From NCBI GenBank assembly GCA_035440755.1, contig DAORND010000004.1:21942-85941 (forward strand): 64,000 bases of DNA. Reading direction: 5' to 3'. The notes below the pieces were generated by a model that was not told where the DNA came from, did no database searches, and was given only the letters and a program-made list of their open reading frames with translations. Positions within the stretch are counted from its first letter, which is position 1, and every line of letters starts with the position of its first letter. Shown here one piece after another: positions 46,263-55,769 of the stretch. The DNA comes from Aquimonas sp002352135. Lineage in GTDB: Bacteria > Pseudomonadota > Gammaproteobacteria > Xanthomonadales > Xanthomonadaceae. Both the position numbers and the translations under genes were made by a program.

Positions 46263-48773
46263 ATGAAACAGACCAGTCAATGGATTTTTGCATTTTGCGC
46301 GCTGCTGATCAGCGTTTGCAGCGCGAGCGAGTCGACGCTGCGTAGCGTCTGGCGCGAGGACAAGCAAAGCGCCGTCGAGCTTGAGTTGCGCGAATCTTTT
46401 CCGTTCGCCAAGGACTTCCGACTGGTCGAGCACGGCCCGCTCGGCGCAAGGGCGCTGGAGCTGCCCAAGGCGCGCTATTGGGTGGGGCGCACTCTGGATG
46501 GCAGCGGCAGCGAGGTGCTGTTGATCGAAACCCCAGAAGGCAGCGTGGATGGCTTCATCCAGACACCGAAAGAAACGTTGAAGTTCGCGGGTTCGCCCAC
46601 CTCAATCCGCGCTGCGCTGGTCAACGACACCGACGTGCGCGCATGGTTGCAGCGCGTCGCCAAGTCGCCCAGCGAGAATGGCATGTGCAGCGATCACTTG
46701 CCGATCGCACCCGAAGACACACGTGATGCGCAGGCCCTGCAATCACTGACACCGGAAGCTGTGACCGGATCGACCTATGGCGTGCGCTTGGCCATCGACA
46801 CGGACTTCGAGCTGTATCAGAAACTCGGCAGCAGTGCGGCATTGCAGACCTACGTCGGCGGGCTGATTGCGTCCATTTCATCGATCTACGAAGGCGAAGC
46901 GAATACCGAAATCCAGGTCACCCATCTGGAAGTCCGCAGCACCAGCAGTGATCCGTGGACCGAGACCACGCCGGCCTGCCAGCTCTACGCCTTTGGCAGA
47001 GAATGGAACACCAACTACACCGGCATCACGCGGACCACCGCGCACATGCTGAGCGGCAAGACCCCAAGCGGCGGCGGTTGGTCAGGAATCGCGTGGATAG
47101 GCGTGTTGTGCAGCAGCGGGTTCAGCACAACGGCACCAACTGGCTGTTCGTCCATCAGTGGCAGCGGCAATTTCGGCGGTGGCTATGGCACCACCTTCGG
47201 CATGAGCGGTAACAGCAGTTTCCTCTCCATCGAGCGCTACGTGGTCGGACATGAGTTGGGCCACAACTTCAATTCACCGCACACCCATTGTTATGGCGGT
47301 TTGAATGGCAATGCCTCGCCGATTGATCAGTGTTATGGCGGTGAGACGATGTCGGGTGCCACCTGTCATTCTGGTGCCGCGAGTTTGCCCGGACCGCCCG
47401 GTGCGGGCAGTGGCACCTTGATGAGCTATTGCCATTTCCTGTCGCCTGGCAATTCCAACATCACCCAGATTCTCGGCGCGGGTCATCCGTATGGTGTCGC
47501 CCCGGAGCGCGTGCCCACCCGCATGCTGCAACATCTTGCCTCGCGTGCCAGCAGCAGCCCCAGTTGCCTCGCTCCGTTTGCAGCGGCGGCCAGTGCAGAT
47601 CTGTCGGCGGCGCTGTCGATCAATCAGAACCCTGCACCGACCGGATCCAATCTCGTCTACACCGCGACAGTCAGCAATGCCTCGGGTGGCGATCCTTCAA
47701 CGCCCACGGTGACGGTGACCTTGCCGAGCGGTGTGACCTATTCTTCGGCAACCGGCAGCGGTTTCAGTTGCAGCCATAGCAGTGGCACCGTGACCTGCGC
47801 GGGAACCTCCACCTTGGCGGCGGGCAGCAATCGCTCGGCGACGATTACCGTGGCCTTGCCAGCCAACTATTCGGGTGCGGCCAATCTGTCGGCGTCCACC
47901 ACCGTCACAGGCAGCGTCGCGGACAACAACGCGGCAAACAACACCGCCACGCTGAGCACCCCGGTGCAACTGCGTACCGATCTGTCGGCGGCGCTGTCGA
48001 TCAATCAGAACCCTGCGCCGACTGGTAGCAATCTCGTCTATACCGCCACTGTGAGCAACGCCGCTGGCGCACAGTCCTCGACGCCCACCATCGCGCTGAC
48101 GCTGCCACCCGGCGTAACGTTTTCCACCGCGACGGGCAGCGGCTTCAATTGCACGCACAGCAGCAGCACGGTGACCTGCACGGGCACCTCTGCGCTGGCC
48201 TCAGGCAGCAACCGCGCCGCGACGATTACCGTGGCGCTGCCTTCCAACTATTCGGGTGCGTCCAACTTGGCCGCCTCCGCCACCGTCAGTGGCAGCATCA
48301 CCGACAGCAATACGGCAAACAACACCGCGACGCTGAGCACGCCAGTACAACTGCGTACCGATCTGTCGGTGGCCTTGAGCATCAACCTCAACCCGGCGCC
48401 GGTCGGTTCACCGCTGACTTACACGGTGACGGCCATCAACATGGTGGCGGGTCAGCCGTCCACGCCGACCTTGACCTTGAGCCTGCCCGTCGGCGTGAGC
48501 TTTCAGAGTGCCAGCGGAAGTGGCTACAACTGCACGCACAGCGGAGGCGCGGTGACCTGCACGGGACTGTCCACGCTGGCCGGGGGTAGTAGTCGTGCCG
48601 CGTCGGTCAATGTTCTGCTGCCTGCGAACTACGCGGGCAGCGCCAACTTGAGCGCCAGCGCGGCCGTCAGCGGCACGATTCTCGATATCAGCTCCGCCAA
48701 CAACACTGCTGCGCTGTCGACTCCGGTGGAATTTCACGGCCCGGACGACCTCTTCGCGAACGGGTTTGAGTGA
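46263..48773 (+). CDS. Secreted zinc metallopeptidase with three DUF11-type repeats
   Basis: 836 residues. A signal peptide (about 1-22, ending CSAS) leads into a propeptide-like N-domain (25-190). A reprolysin-like metallopeptidase domain follows (about 195-440) with the zinc motif HELGHNFNSPH (His330, His334, His340) and a Cys-rich surround (HTHCYGG, DQCYGG). Three near-identical 127-residue repeats (446-572, 573-699, 700-826) each start DLS-ALSIN-NPAP and carry a Cys pair (SGxxCxHS and TCxG). These are DUF11-like beta-sandwiches. The protein ends PDDLFANGFE. The DNA repeat period is 381 bp, so copy number may vary among strains. The ATG at 46263 gives a normal signal peptide. No similar gene lies alongside. 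Confidence 0.88.
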   Translation: MKQTSQWIFAFCALLISVCSASESTLRSVWREDKQSAVELELRESFPFAKDFRLVEHGPLGARALELPKARYWVGRTLDGSGSEVLLIETPEGSVDGFIQTPKETLKFAGSPTSIRAALVNDTDVRAWLQRVAKSPSENGMCSDHLPIAPEDTRDAQALQSLTPEAVTGSTYGVRLAIDTDFELYQKLGSSAALQTYVGGLIASISSIYEGEANTEIQVTHLEVRSTSSDPWTETTPACQLYAFGREWNTNYTGITRTTAHMLSGKTPSGGGWSGIAWIGVLCSSGFSTTAPTGCSSISGSGNFGGGYGTTFGMSGNSSFLSIERYVVGHELGHNFNSPHTHCYGGLNGNASPIDQCYGGETMSGATCHSGAASLPGPPGAGSGTLMSYCHFLSPGNSNITQILGAGHPYGVAPERVPTRMLQHLASRASSSPSCLAPFAAAASADLSAALSINQNPAPTGSNLVYTATVSNASGGDPSTPTVTVTLPSGVTYSSATGSGFSCSHSSGTVTCAGTSTLAAGSNRSATITVALPANYSGAANLSASTTVTGSVADNNAANNTATLSTPVQLRTDLSAALSINQNPAPTGSNLVYTATVSNAAGAQSSTPTIALTLPPGVTFSTATGSGFNCTHSSSTVTCTGTSALASGSNRAATITVALPSNYSGASNLAASATVSGSITDSNTANNTATLSTPVQLRTDLSVALSINLNPAPVGSPLTYTVTAINMVAGQPSTPTLTLSLPVGVSFQSASGSGYNCTHSGGAVTCTGLSTLAGGSSRAASVNVLLPANYAGSANLSASAAVSGTILDISSANNTAALSTPVEFHGPDDLFANGFE
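47598..48740 (+). repeat. Three in-frame 381-bp repeats inside the metallopeptidase gene
   Basis: Units start at 47598, 47979 and 48360, each 381 bp. Units 1 and 2 begin with almost the same 45 bp (GATCTGTCGGCGGCGCTGTC and onward); unit 3 is more diverged at its start. The period is a multiple of three, so expansion or loss keeps the frame. Confidence 0.9.
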
Positions 48774-48857
48774 GCATGCGCAGGCTTTAAACCGGTGAGC
48801 TTCATGCTGCATCCGACTTGGCACCCGACACCTGTTGTCGTCAACCCGAGGATTGCC

Positions 48858-49535
48858 ATGAAGCGTCTTTCTTTTCGTCTCACCTCCCGCCGTACCGTAC
48901 TGCTGACCGCCTTGCTGTTGGCCGCTTCTGGCGCACACGCAGCGCGTGATATCGACAAGGTCAATGCCAGTATTCATGCCCGTGCGGGCGAGGCTTACGA
49001 CAGCCTGGACACGGTGAATGGCGACATCACCATCGATGGCGGCGTGGTGGTGCACTCCGCCGATACCGTCAATGGTGCGATCCGCATCGGTGATCAGGCC
49101 GAGGTCGACCAAGCCGAAACCGTGAATGGTGAGATCGAGGTGGGTCAGGCTGTTCGTCTGGGTAGTGCCGAGACGGTCAACGGCGAAATCCGCATCGAGT
49201 CAGGCAGCAGCGTGAGTCAATCGCTGGAAACCGTGAACGGCGAGATTCACCTTAGCGCGGTACAGGTGAGCGGCGATCTGAATACCGTCAACGGGGATAT
49301 CTCGGTGCTGGACGGCAGTGTAGTGGCGGGCCGCATTCTTGTTGAGAAGCCCAGTGGCGGCTGGTTCAACGGCAACAGCAACCGTCGGGTGCCGAAGATC
49401 GTGATTGGTGCGCACAGCGAAGTGCGCGGCGAACTGCGTTTCGAGCGCGAGGTCGAGCTGTTCGTGCACGACAGTGCCCGGATTGGCGCGGTGGTCGGCG
49501 CCGAGCCGAAGCGTTTCAGTGGCAACGCACCGTAA
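48858..49535 (+). CDS. Exported protein built from 17-18-residue ETVNGEI repeats
   Basis: 225 residues, function unknown. A signal peptide (about 1-27, ending SGAHA before ARDIDK) precedes six repeats of the motif [DEN]TVNG[DEA]I with a period of 17-18 residues: LDTVNGDITI, ADTVNGAIRI, AETVNGEIEV, AETVNGEIRI, LETVNGEIHL and LNTVNGDISV (about residues 49-147). The regular strand-turn spacing suggests a right-handed beta-solenoid, as in some adhesin-like or polymer-forming proteins; DUF4097-type sequences show the same TVNG motif. The C-terminal third (VPKIVIGAHSEVRGELRFE and onward) looks like a less regular continuation of the solenoid. GAGG precedes the ATG. Convergent with speB. Confidence 0.7.
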   Translation: MKRLSFRLTSRRTVLLTALLLAASGAHAARDIDKVNASIHARAGEAYDSLDTVNGDITIDGGVVVHSADTVNGAIRIGDQAEVDQAETVNGEIEVGQAVRLGSAETVNGEIRIESGSSVSQSLETVNGEIHLSAVQVSGDLNTVNGDISVLDGSVVAGRILVEKPSGGWFNGNSNRRVPKIVIGAHSEVRGELRFEREVELFVHDSARIGAVVGAEPKRFSGNAP

Positions 49536-49549
49536 TTCGTGCTGTGTGG

Positions 49550-50545
49550 TCAGTCGTCGTGCCGACACGGCCGACGGCTGGCCACCACGGCGAGCAGTTC
49601 ATGCGCAATGCTGGCCGCTGCGAGGGCCGTGATCTCGGCATGGTCGTAAGCGGGAGCGACTTCCACCACGTCCATGCCGATGACATTCAAACTCGCCAAG
49701 CCGCGGACCATCCGCAGTGCCTCATGCGTGCTGAATCCGCCGCAGACGGGCGTGCCCGTGCCGGGCGCGAAGGCGGGATCGAGAAAGTCGATGTCGAAAC
49801 TCACGTAGCAGGGACGTTGTCCAACTCGCGAATGGATTGCATGCAACGCCCGATCGATGCCTTGTGCATGCAACCATTCGGCATCGCAGACCTGAAAGCC
49901 GTGAGTTTCTTCATTGAAGGTGCGCATGCCGAGCTGGATCGATGTTGACGGATCGACGTAGCCCAGTCGGGCGGCGTGAAAGAACATGGTGCCGTGGTCG
50001 ACGCGATCATCTTCATCGCGCCAGGTGTCGCTATGCGCATCGAAGTGGATCAACGAAATCGGCCCGTGCCGCTCGCTGAGCGCGCGCAAAATGGGGAAGC
50101 TGACGAAATGATCGCCACCCAGCGCCAAGGGCAGAACATCGTGCGAGAGGATGTCGCGCACTTGTTCGTACAGTCCTTGCGGAATATCTGCGGGTCGGCC
50201 CGGGTCGAAGTACAGGTCGCCAAAATCGACCACGCTCAGCCGATCCAGAGGATCAAAGCCCCAGCGATAGGGCGGACACCAGGCGAGGGATGCGGACGCG
50301 CTGCGAATGGCGCGGGGACCGAGGCGGGCGCCAGGCCGATTGGTGGTGGCAAGATCGAACGGTGCGCCAAAAACAGCGACGTCGGTATCACGCAAATCCT
50401 TGCGGTAAGGGCGACGCAGGAAACTGGTGATGCCGCTGTAGGTGGGCTCGGCCAAGGTGCCGTAAGGCGATGGACGCGTGATCGCTGAATCGATGGCCCT
50501 GGGCGTGGCGGTGCTGAGTTGGTCGTGGAGGCGTTGATCGGACAT
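49550..50545 (-). CDS. speB: Agmatinase
   Basis: A manganese ureohydrolase that splits agmatine to putrescine and urea. The 331 residues carry GGDHFVSFP, HFDAHSDTW and SFDIDFLDPAFAPGTGTP, the three metal-binding motifs, plus VVEVAPAYDHAEITALAAA. The pattern FDLATTNRPGARLGPRAIR and DHGTMFF is close to E. coli SpeB rather than guanidinobutyrase. About 20 extra N-terminal residues precede the homology. It is the last gene of the aminotransferase-dehydrogenase unit, 94 bp after mmsA, so the putrescine it makes would feed the catabolic genes around it. Confidence 0.92.
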   Translation of the reverse strand: MSDQRLHDQLSTATPRAIDSAITRPSPYGTLAEPTYSGITSFLRRPYRKDLRDTDVAVFGAPFDLATTNRPGARLGPRAIRSASASLAWCPPYRWGFDPLDRLSVVDFGDLYFDPGRPADIPQGLYEQVRDILSHDVLPLALGGDHFVSFPILRALSERHGPISLIHFDAHSDTWRDEDDRVDHGTMFFHAARLGYVDPSTSIQLGMRTFNEETHGFQVCDAEWLHAQGIDRALHAIHSRVGQRPCYVSFDIDFLDPAFAPGTGTPVCGGFSTHEALRMVRGLASLNVIGMDVVEVAPAYDHAEITALAAASIAHELLAVVASRRPCRHDD

Positions 50546-50639
50546 GGTGACGTCTCAAGGTTCTGAGATCGTCATTCCGCTATCCAGCGCCGGGACGACG
50601 TCACCGGTGGCCGGAAGTTGAGCCTCCGGCACAGGGCAA

Positions 50640-52136
<1,497 letters not shown>

Positions 52137-52156
52137 CGTGGCGTGCTCCCTGGCGC

Positions 52157-53506
52157 TCAGGCGGTGGCGCGCAGGGCGCGTTCCAGACGATCAAAGATCT
52201 GATCGATGTGCTCGCGCTGCAGAATCAGTGGCGGCGACATGGCGATCACGTCGCCCGTGGCGCGCACCAGCAGATCGTGATCGTAGAAGGCGCGCGTGAA
52301 CACTTCGTAGCCGCGTGCGCCGACTGCACCGGGACGTGGCGCCAGCTCGATGGCACCGATCAGGCCGAAGTTGCGAATGTCGATGAGGTTCGGCAGTCCT
52401 TTCAGCGCATGCAGGCGGTCTTCCCAGTACTGCTCGTGACGTTGTGCGGCGTTGAACAGATCTTCGTCGCGGTAGATGTCGAGCGTGGCGAGGGCTGCCG
52501 CACAAGCCAGTGGATGGCCGGAATAGGTGTAGCCATGGAACAGTTCGATGGCGCCATCCGGTCCGTTCATGAAGGCGTCGTGGATGGCGTTGGAGGTAAA
52601 CACCGCACCCATCGGCACAGTGCCGCTGGTCAGTCCCTTGGCGGTGGTGATCATGTCGGGAATCACCCCGAATCGTTGCGCGGCGAAGGCGTCGCCAACG
52701 CGCCCGAAGCCGGTAATCACTTCGTCCATGATCAGCAGGATGCCGTGCTTGCTGCAGATCTCGCGGACGCGCTGCAGATAGCCTTTCGGCGGCAGGACCA
52801 CGCCCGCGCTGCCGGAAATCGGCTCGATGATCACTGCCGCGATGGTGCTGGCGTCATGCAGGGCGATGATGCGTTCCAGGTCTTCCGCCAGTTCCACGCC
52901 GTATTCGGGCAGCCCGCGGCTGAAGGCATTGCGTTCGATGTCCAGGGTGTGGCGCATGTGGTCCACGCCGGGCAGCAAAGGCCCGAAGAACTTGCGGTTG
53001 TTGGGCAATCCGCCGACCGCGATACCGCCGAAGCCGACGCCGTGGTAGCCCTTTTCACGACCGATCAGACGGGTGCGCTGACCCTCACCGCGAACGCGGT
53101 GATAAGCGATGGCGATCTTCAACGCGGTGTCGACCGACTCCGAGCCGGAGTTGGTGAAGAACACATGCTTGAGCGGATCGGGAGCGATCTCTGCTAGGCG
53201 TTCGGCCAGCACGAAGGGCAGCGGGTGACCCATCTGGAAGGTGGGCGCGAAATCCAGCGTGGCAGCTTGGTCGGCAATGGCCTGCACGATGCCCGGGCGC
53301 GAATGTCCCGCATTGCAACACCACAGACCGGCGGTTCCGTCCAGAATGGTGCGTCCATCGACCGCCTTGTAATGCATGCCCGCGGCCGAGGCGAGCAGGC
53401 GAGGGGCTTTCTTGAACTGCCGATTGGCAGTGAACGGCATCCAGAAGGCGTCGTTGTGTTCGGGGGCGCTGATCGCGGCCTGGTGTACGGAGCTGGATTC
53501 GGACAT
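52157..53506 (-). CDS. bauA: Omega-amino-acid (beta-alanine):pyruvate aminotransferase
   Basis: A class III PLP aminotransferase that moves the amino group of beta-alanine or related terminal amines to pyruvate. The 449 residues show HNDAFWMPFTANRQFKKAPR near the start, FFTNSGSESVDTALK, GYHGVGFGGIAVGG, IIEPISGSAGVVLPPKGYL, DEVITGFGRVG and the PLP lysine in ITTAKGLTSG, plus ELFHGYTYSGHPLACAA. The pattern fits Pseudomonas BauA better than putrescine-type SpuC, though related amines cannot be excluded. The ATG at 53506 was used; an in-frame GTG lies eleven codons upstream. Both have weak ribosome-binding sites. It leads the bauA-mmsA-speB unit and is divergent from the regulator. Confidence 0.9.
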   Translation of the reverse strand: MSESSSVHQAAISAPEHNDAFWMPFTANRQFKKAPRLLASAAGMHYKAVDGRTILDGTAGLWCCNAGHSRPGIVQAIADQAATLDFAPTFQMGHPLPFVLAERLAEIAPDPLKHVFFTNSGSESVDTALKIAIAYHRVRGEGQRTRLIGREKGYHGVGFGGIAVGGLPNNRKFFGPLLPGVDHMRHTLDIERNAFSRGLPEYGVELAEDLERIIALHDASTIAAVIIEPISGSAGVVLPPKGYLQRVREICSKHGILLIMDEVITGFGRVGDAFAAQRFGVIPDMITTAKGLTSGTVPMGAVFTSNAIHDAFMNGPDGAIELFHGYTYSGHPLACAAALATLDIYRDEDLFNAAQRHEQYWEDRLHALKGLPNLIDIRNFGLIGAIELAPRPGAVGARGYEVFTRAFYDHDLLVRATGDVIAMSPPLILQREHIDQIFDRLERALRATA

Positions 53507-53548
53507 GGTCGGGGCGGTGCTGTGAATGGGTGCAGGCACGCTAGCAGT

Positions 53549-53567
53549 GTTGAATAAACTTTACAAC
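53549..53567. promoter_or_regulatory. Imperfect palindrome upstream of bauA
   Basis: GTTGAATAAACTTTACAAC, an imperfect inverted repeat with GTTG/CAAC ends, lies 43 bp before the bauA start in an A/T-rich island. Its GTTGAATA half is repeated in reverse orientation at 53676-53685. Confidence 0.4.
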
Positions 53568-53675
53568 AGCGACGTCTGTTGGATCGTTTGATTCTGTGGC
53601 GAAGTGTCTTTTGTGTTGATTTTCAAGGATTAAATGGGGGCTCTGCGGGGTTTGACCGCGTGATCGCCGGGTGTT

Positions 53676-53696
53676 TAATATTCAACAACATTGAAT
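53676..53696. promoter_or_regulatory. Candidate PuuR operator before the regulator gene
   Basis: ATTCAA and TTGAAT flank CAACA at 53680-53696, and TTTAATATTCAAC overlaps it on the left. It ends two bases before the GAGG ribosome-binding site of the regulator, so a bound protein would block its own gene. It shares the GTTGAATA half-site with the palindrome at 53549. Confidence 0.5.
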
Positions 53697-53708
53697 CGAG
53701 GTCTCGTT

Positions 53709-54254
53709 TTGGATATCGGCTTCCGCCTGCAGACGGTGCGCACCCTGAAAGGTCTCAGCCAGCGCGAGTTGGCCAAGCGCGCCGGGGTCACCAACAGCAC
53801 GATCTCGTTGATCGAGCAGAACAAGGTCAGCCCCTCGGTCAGTTCGTTGAAAAAGGTGCTCGGTGGCATCCCCATTTCCCTAGCCGAGTTTTTCACGCTG
53901 GACATTGCCGAGACCGAGGACAGCCCGTTCTATCCGCTCGAAGAGCAGCCGGATGTCGGCACCAACCAGATTCACTACTACCTGATCGGCAAACACCGCA
54001 GTAATCGATTGATCGGCCTGCTGCGTGAAGTGATGCCACCGGGTAGTGACACCGGCGAAAGCATGCTGGAGCACGAAGGCGAAGAGGGCGGTGTGGTGAT
54101 CCAGGGCCAGATCGAACTCACTGTCGGCGAGCAGGTGCGCGTTCTCGGCCCCGGTGAGGGCTATTACTTCGAGAGCCGCATCCCGCACCGCTTCCGCAAT
54201 GTCGGCGAGATCGACGCCATTCTCGTCAGCGCCAATACCCCCGCCAGTTTCTGA
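53709..54254 (+). CDS. puuR: XRE-cupin transcriptional regulator, PuuR type
   Basis: 181 residues. An N-terminal helix-turn-helix (LKGLSQRELAKRAGVTNSTI, SLIEQNKVSPSVSSLKKVL) is joined to a C-terminal cupin (about 95-180) with HEGEEGGVVIQGQIELTVGE and YYFESRIPHRFRN. This matches PuuR, the repressor of putrescine breakdown that is released by putrescine. The start is a TTG: GAGG lies seven bases upstream and homology begins here (DIGFRLQTVRTLKG). Another TTG at 53691 is in frame but lies in the operator palindrome. It is divergent from bauA and 11 bp upstream of the aldehyde dehydrogenase, so it likely controls both arms. Confidence 0.92.
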   Translation: MDIGFRLQTVRTLKGLSQRELAKRAGVTNSTISLIEQNKVSPSVSSLKKVLGGIPISLAEFFTLDIAETEDSPFYPLEEQPDVGTNQIHYYLIGKHRSNRLIGLLREVMPPGSDTGESMLEHEGEEGGVVIQGQIELTVGEQVRVLGPGEGYYFESRIPHRFRNVGEIDAILVSANTPASF

Positions 54255-54265
54255 TCGGAGTTTTC

Positions 54266-55768
54266 ATGAGCACATCCAAGTCCTGCAGTGAGTGGCAAGC
54301 CCTCTCCGAGTCCCTTAACCTGCGCACGCAGGCTTTCGTTGACGGACGCTATGTCGACGCCGCCTCCGGCAAATCCTTCGAGTGCCGCAGCCCCATCGAC
54401 GGACGCTTGCTGGCCACGGTGGCCGAATGTGAGCAGGAGGACGTCAATCGCGCGGTGGCGGTGGCCAGGCAACGCTTCGAGCAAGGCGTGTGGTCCGAGA
54501 CCAAGCCAACGCATCGCAAGCGAGTACTGCAGCGCTTTGCGCAGTTGATCGAGCAGCACGCCGAAGAGCTGGCCTTGCTGGAATCGCTCGACATGGGTAA
54601 GCCGGTGTGTGATGCCTTCAATGTCGATCTGAGCGGCACCATCCGCTGCATGAACTGGACCGCCGAGGCCATTGACAAGGTGTTTGGCGAAGTCGCGCCG
54701 ACCGGACCCGGTGAGCTCGGTCTGGTGACGCGCGAACCCTTGGGCGTGGTCGCGGCCATCGTTCCCTGGAACTTCCCGCTGCTGATGGCGACCTGGAAGA
54801 TCGCGCCCGCGCTGGCGATGGGCAACTCGGTGATTCTCAAGCCGTCCGAAAAGTCGCCACTGTCGGCGATTCGACTCGCCGAGCTGGCCATCGAAGCCGG
54901 TGTGCCCGCTGGTGTGTTCAATGTGCTGCCCGGTTTCGGCAAAGGCGCGGGTGAGCCCTTGGCCTTGCACATGGACGTGGATGGCCTGGTCTTCACCGGC
55001 TCCACGGCGGTCGGCAAACATCTGCTGCAATGTGCTGGTCGCTCCAACATGAAACGGGCCTTCATGGAATGCGGTGGCAAGAGTCCCAATATCGTGTTTC
55101 CCGACGCGCCAAACCTGCGTCGCGCCGCCGAAGCGGCCGCGATCGGCATCTTCTTCAATCAGGGTGAGGTCTGTACGGCGGCCTCGCGTTTGCTGGTGCA
55201 TCGCGACATCAAGGACGAATTTCTGGCCGAAGTCGCGAAGGTCACCGCCAGCCTGCATCCGGTCCATCCCTTCGAGCCGAATGCGCCGATGGGGGCGTTG
55301 GTCGACGAGGGCCAGACCCAGCGGGTGCTGAACTATATCGACATCGCCCAGCGCGAAGGCGGACGTGTCGTCTGTGGTGGCGAACGTGTGCATCCCGTGG
55401 CGGGCGGCTGCTATATCGCGCCGACGATCATCGATGGCGTGCAGGTCGGGCATACCGTGGCGCGCGAGGAAATCTTCGGGCCGGTGCTATCTGTGCTGAG
55501 CTTCACCGACGAAGCCGAAGCGGTGCGGATCGCCAATGACACGGACTATGGTCTGGCGGCAGCGGTGTTCACCAATGACATCAGTCGCGCGCACCGCGTG
55601 GCGCGCAAGCTGCGCGCGGGCAGTGTGTGGGTGAACTACTGGGATGGCGGCGACATGACCGCGCCGTTTGGGGGCTTCAAGCAGTCCGGCAATGGTCGCG
55701 ATAAGTCCCTGCACGCGTTCGAAAAATACACCGAGATCAAGGCCACCTGGATCAATCTGGAACCCTGA
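54266..55768 (+). CDS. puuC: NAD(P)-dependent aldehyde dehydrogenase, PuuC/KauB type
   Basis: Oxidises amino aldehydes such as 4-aminobutanal or 3-aminopropanal formed from polyamines. The 500 residues contain REPLGVVAAIVPWNFPLLMA, LKPSEKSPLSAIRLAELAIE, FTGSTAVGKHLLQCAG, the catalytic Glu in MECGGKSPNIVF and Cys in FFNQGEVCTAASRLLVH, and the end PFGGFKQSGNGRDKSLHAFE. The best fit is the gamma-glutamyl-gamma-aminobutyraldehyde/aminoaldehyde dehydrogenase branch. It starts 11 bp after the regulator, so they are co-transcribed. With bauA and mmsA it would take 3-aminopropanal through beta-alanine to acetyl-CoA. Confidence 0.93.
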   Translation: MSTSKSCSEWQALSESLNLRTQAFVDGRYVDAASGKSFECRSPIDGRLLATVAECEQEDVNRAVAVARQRFEQGVWSETKPTHRKRVLQRFAQLIEQHAEELALLESLDMGKPVCDAFNVDLSGTIRCMNWTAEAIDKVFGEVAPTGPGELGLVTREPLGVVAAIVPWNFPLLMATWKIAPALAMGNSVILKPSEKSPLSAIRLAELAIEAGVPAGVFNVLPGFGKGAGEPLALHMDVDGLVFTGSTAVGKHLLQCAGRSNMKRAFMECGGKSPNIVFPDAPNLRRAAEAAAIGIFFNQGEVCTAASRLLVHRDIKDEFLAEVAKVTASLHPVHPFEPNAPMGALVDEGQTQRVLNYIDIAQREGGRVVCGGERVHPVAGGCYIAPTIIDGVQVGHTVAREEIFGPVLSVLSFTDEAEAVRIANDTDYGLAAAVFTNDISRAHRVARKLRAGSVWVNYWDGGDMTAPFGGFKQSGNGRDKSLHAFEKYTEIKATWINLEP

Positions 55769-55769
55769 C

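Noticed and set aside
49550..50545. 3-guanidinopropionase or guanidinobutyrase instead of agmatinase
   Set aside because: The neighbourhood of beta-alanine genes made it attractive, but FDLATTNRPGARLGP, GGDHFVSFP and VVEVAPAYDHAEITALA follow E. coli SpeB much more closely than GbuA.
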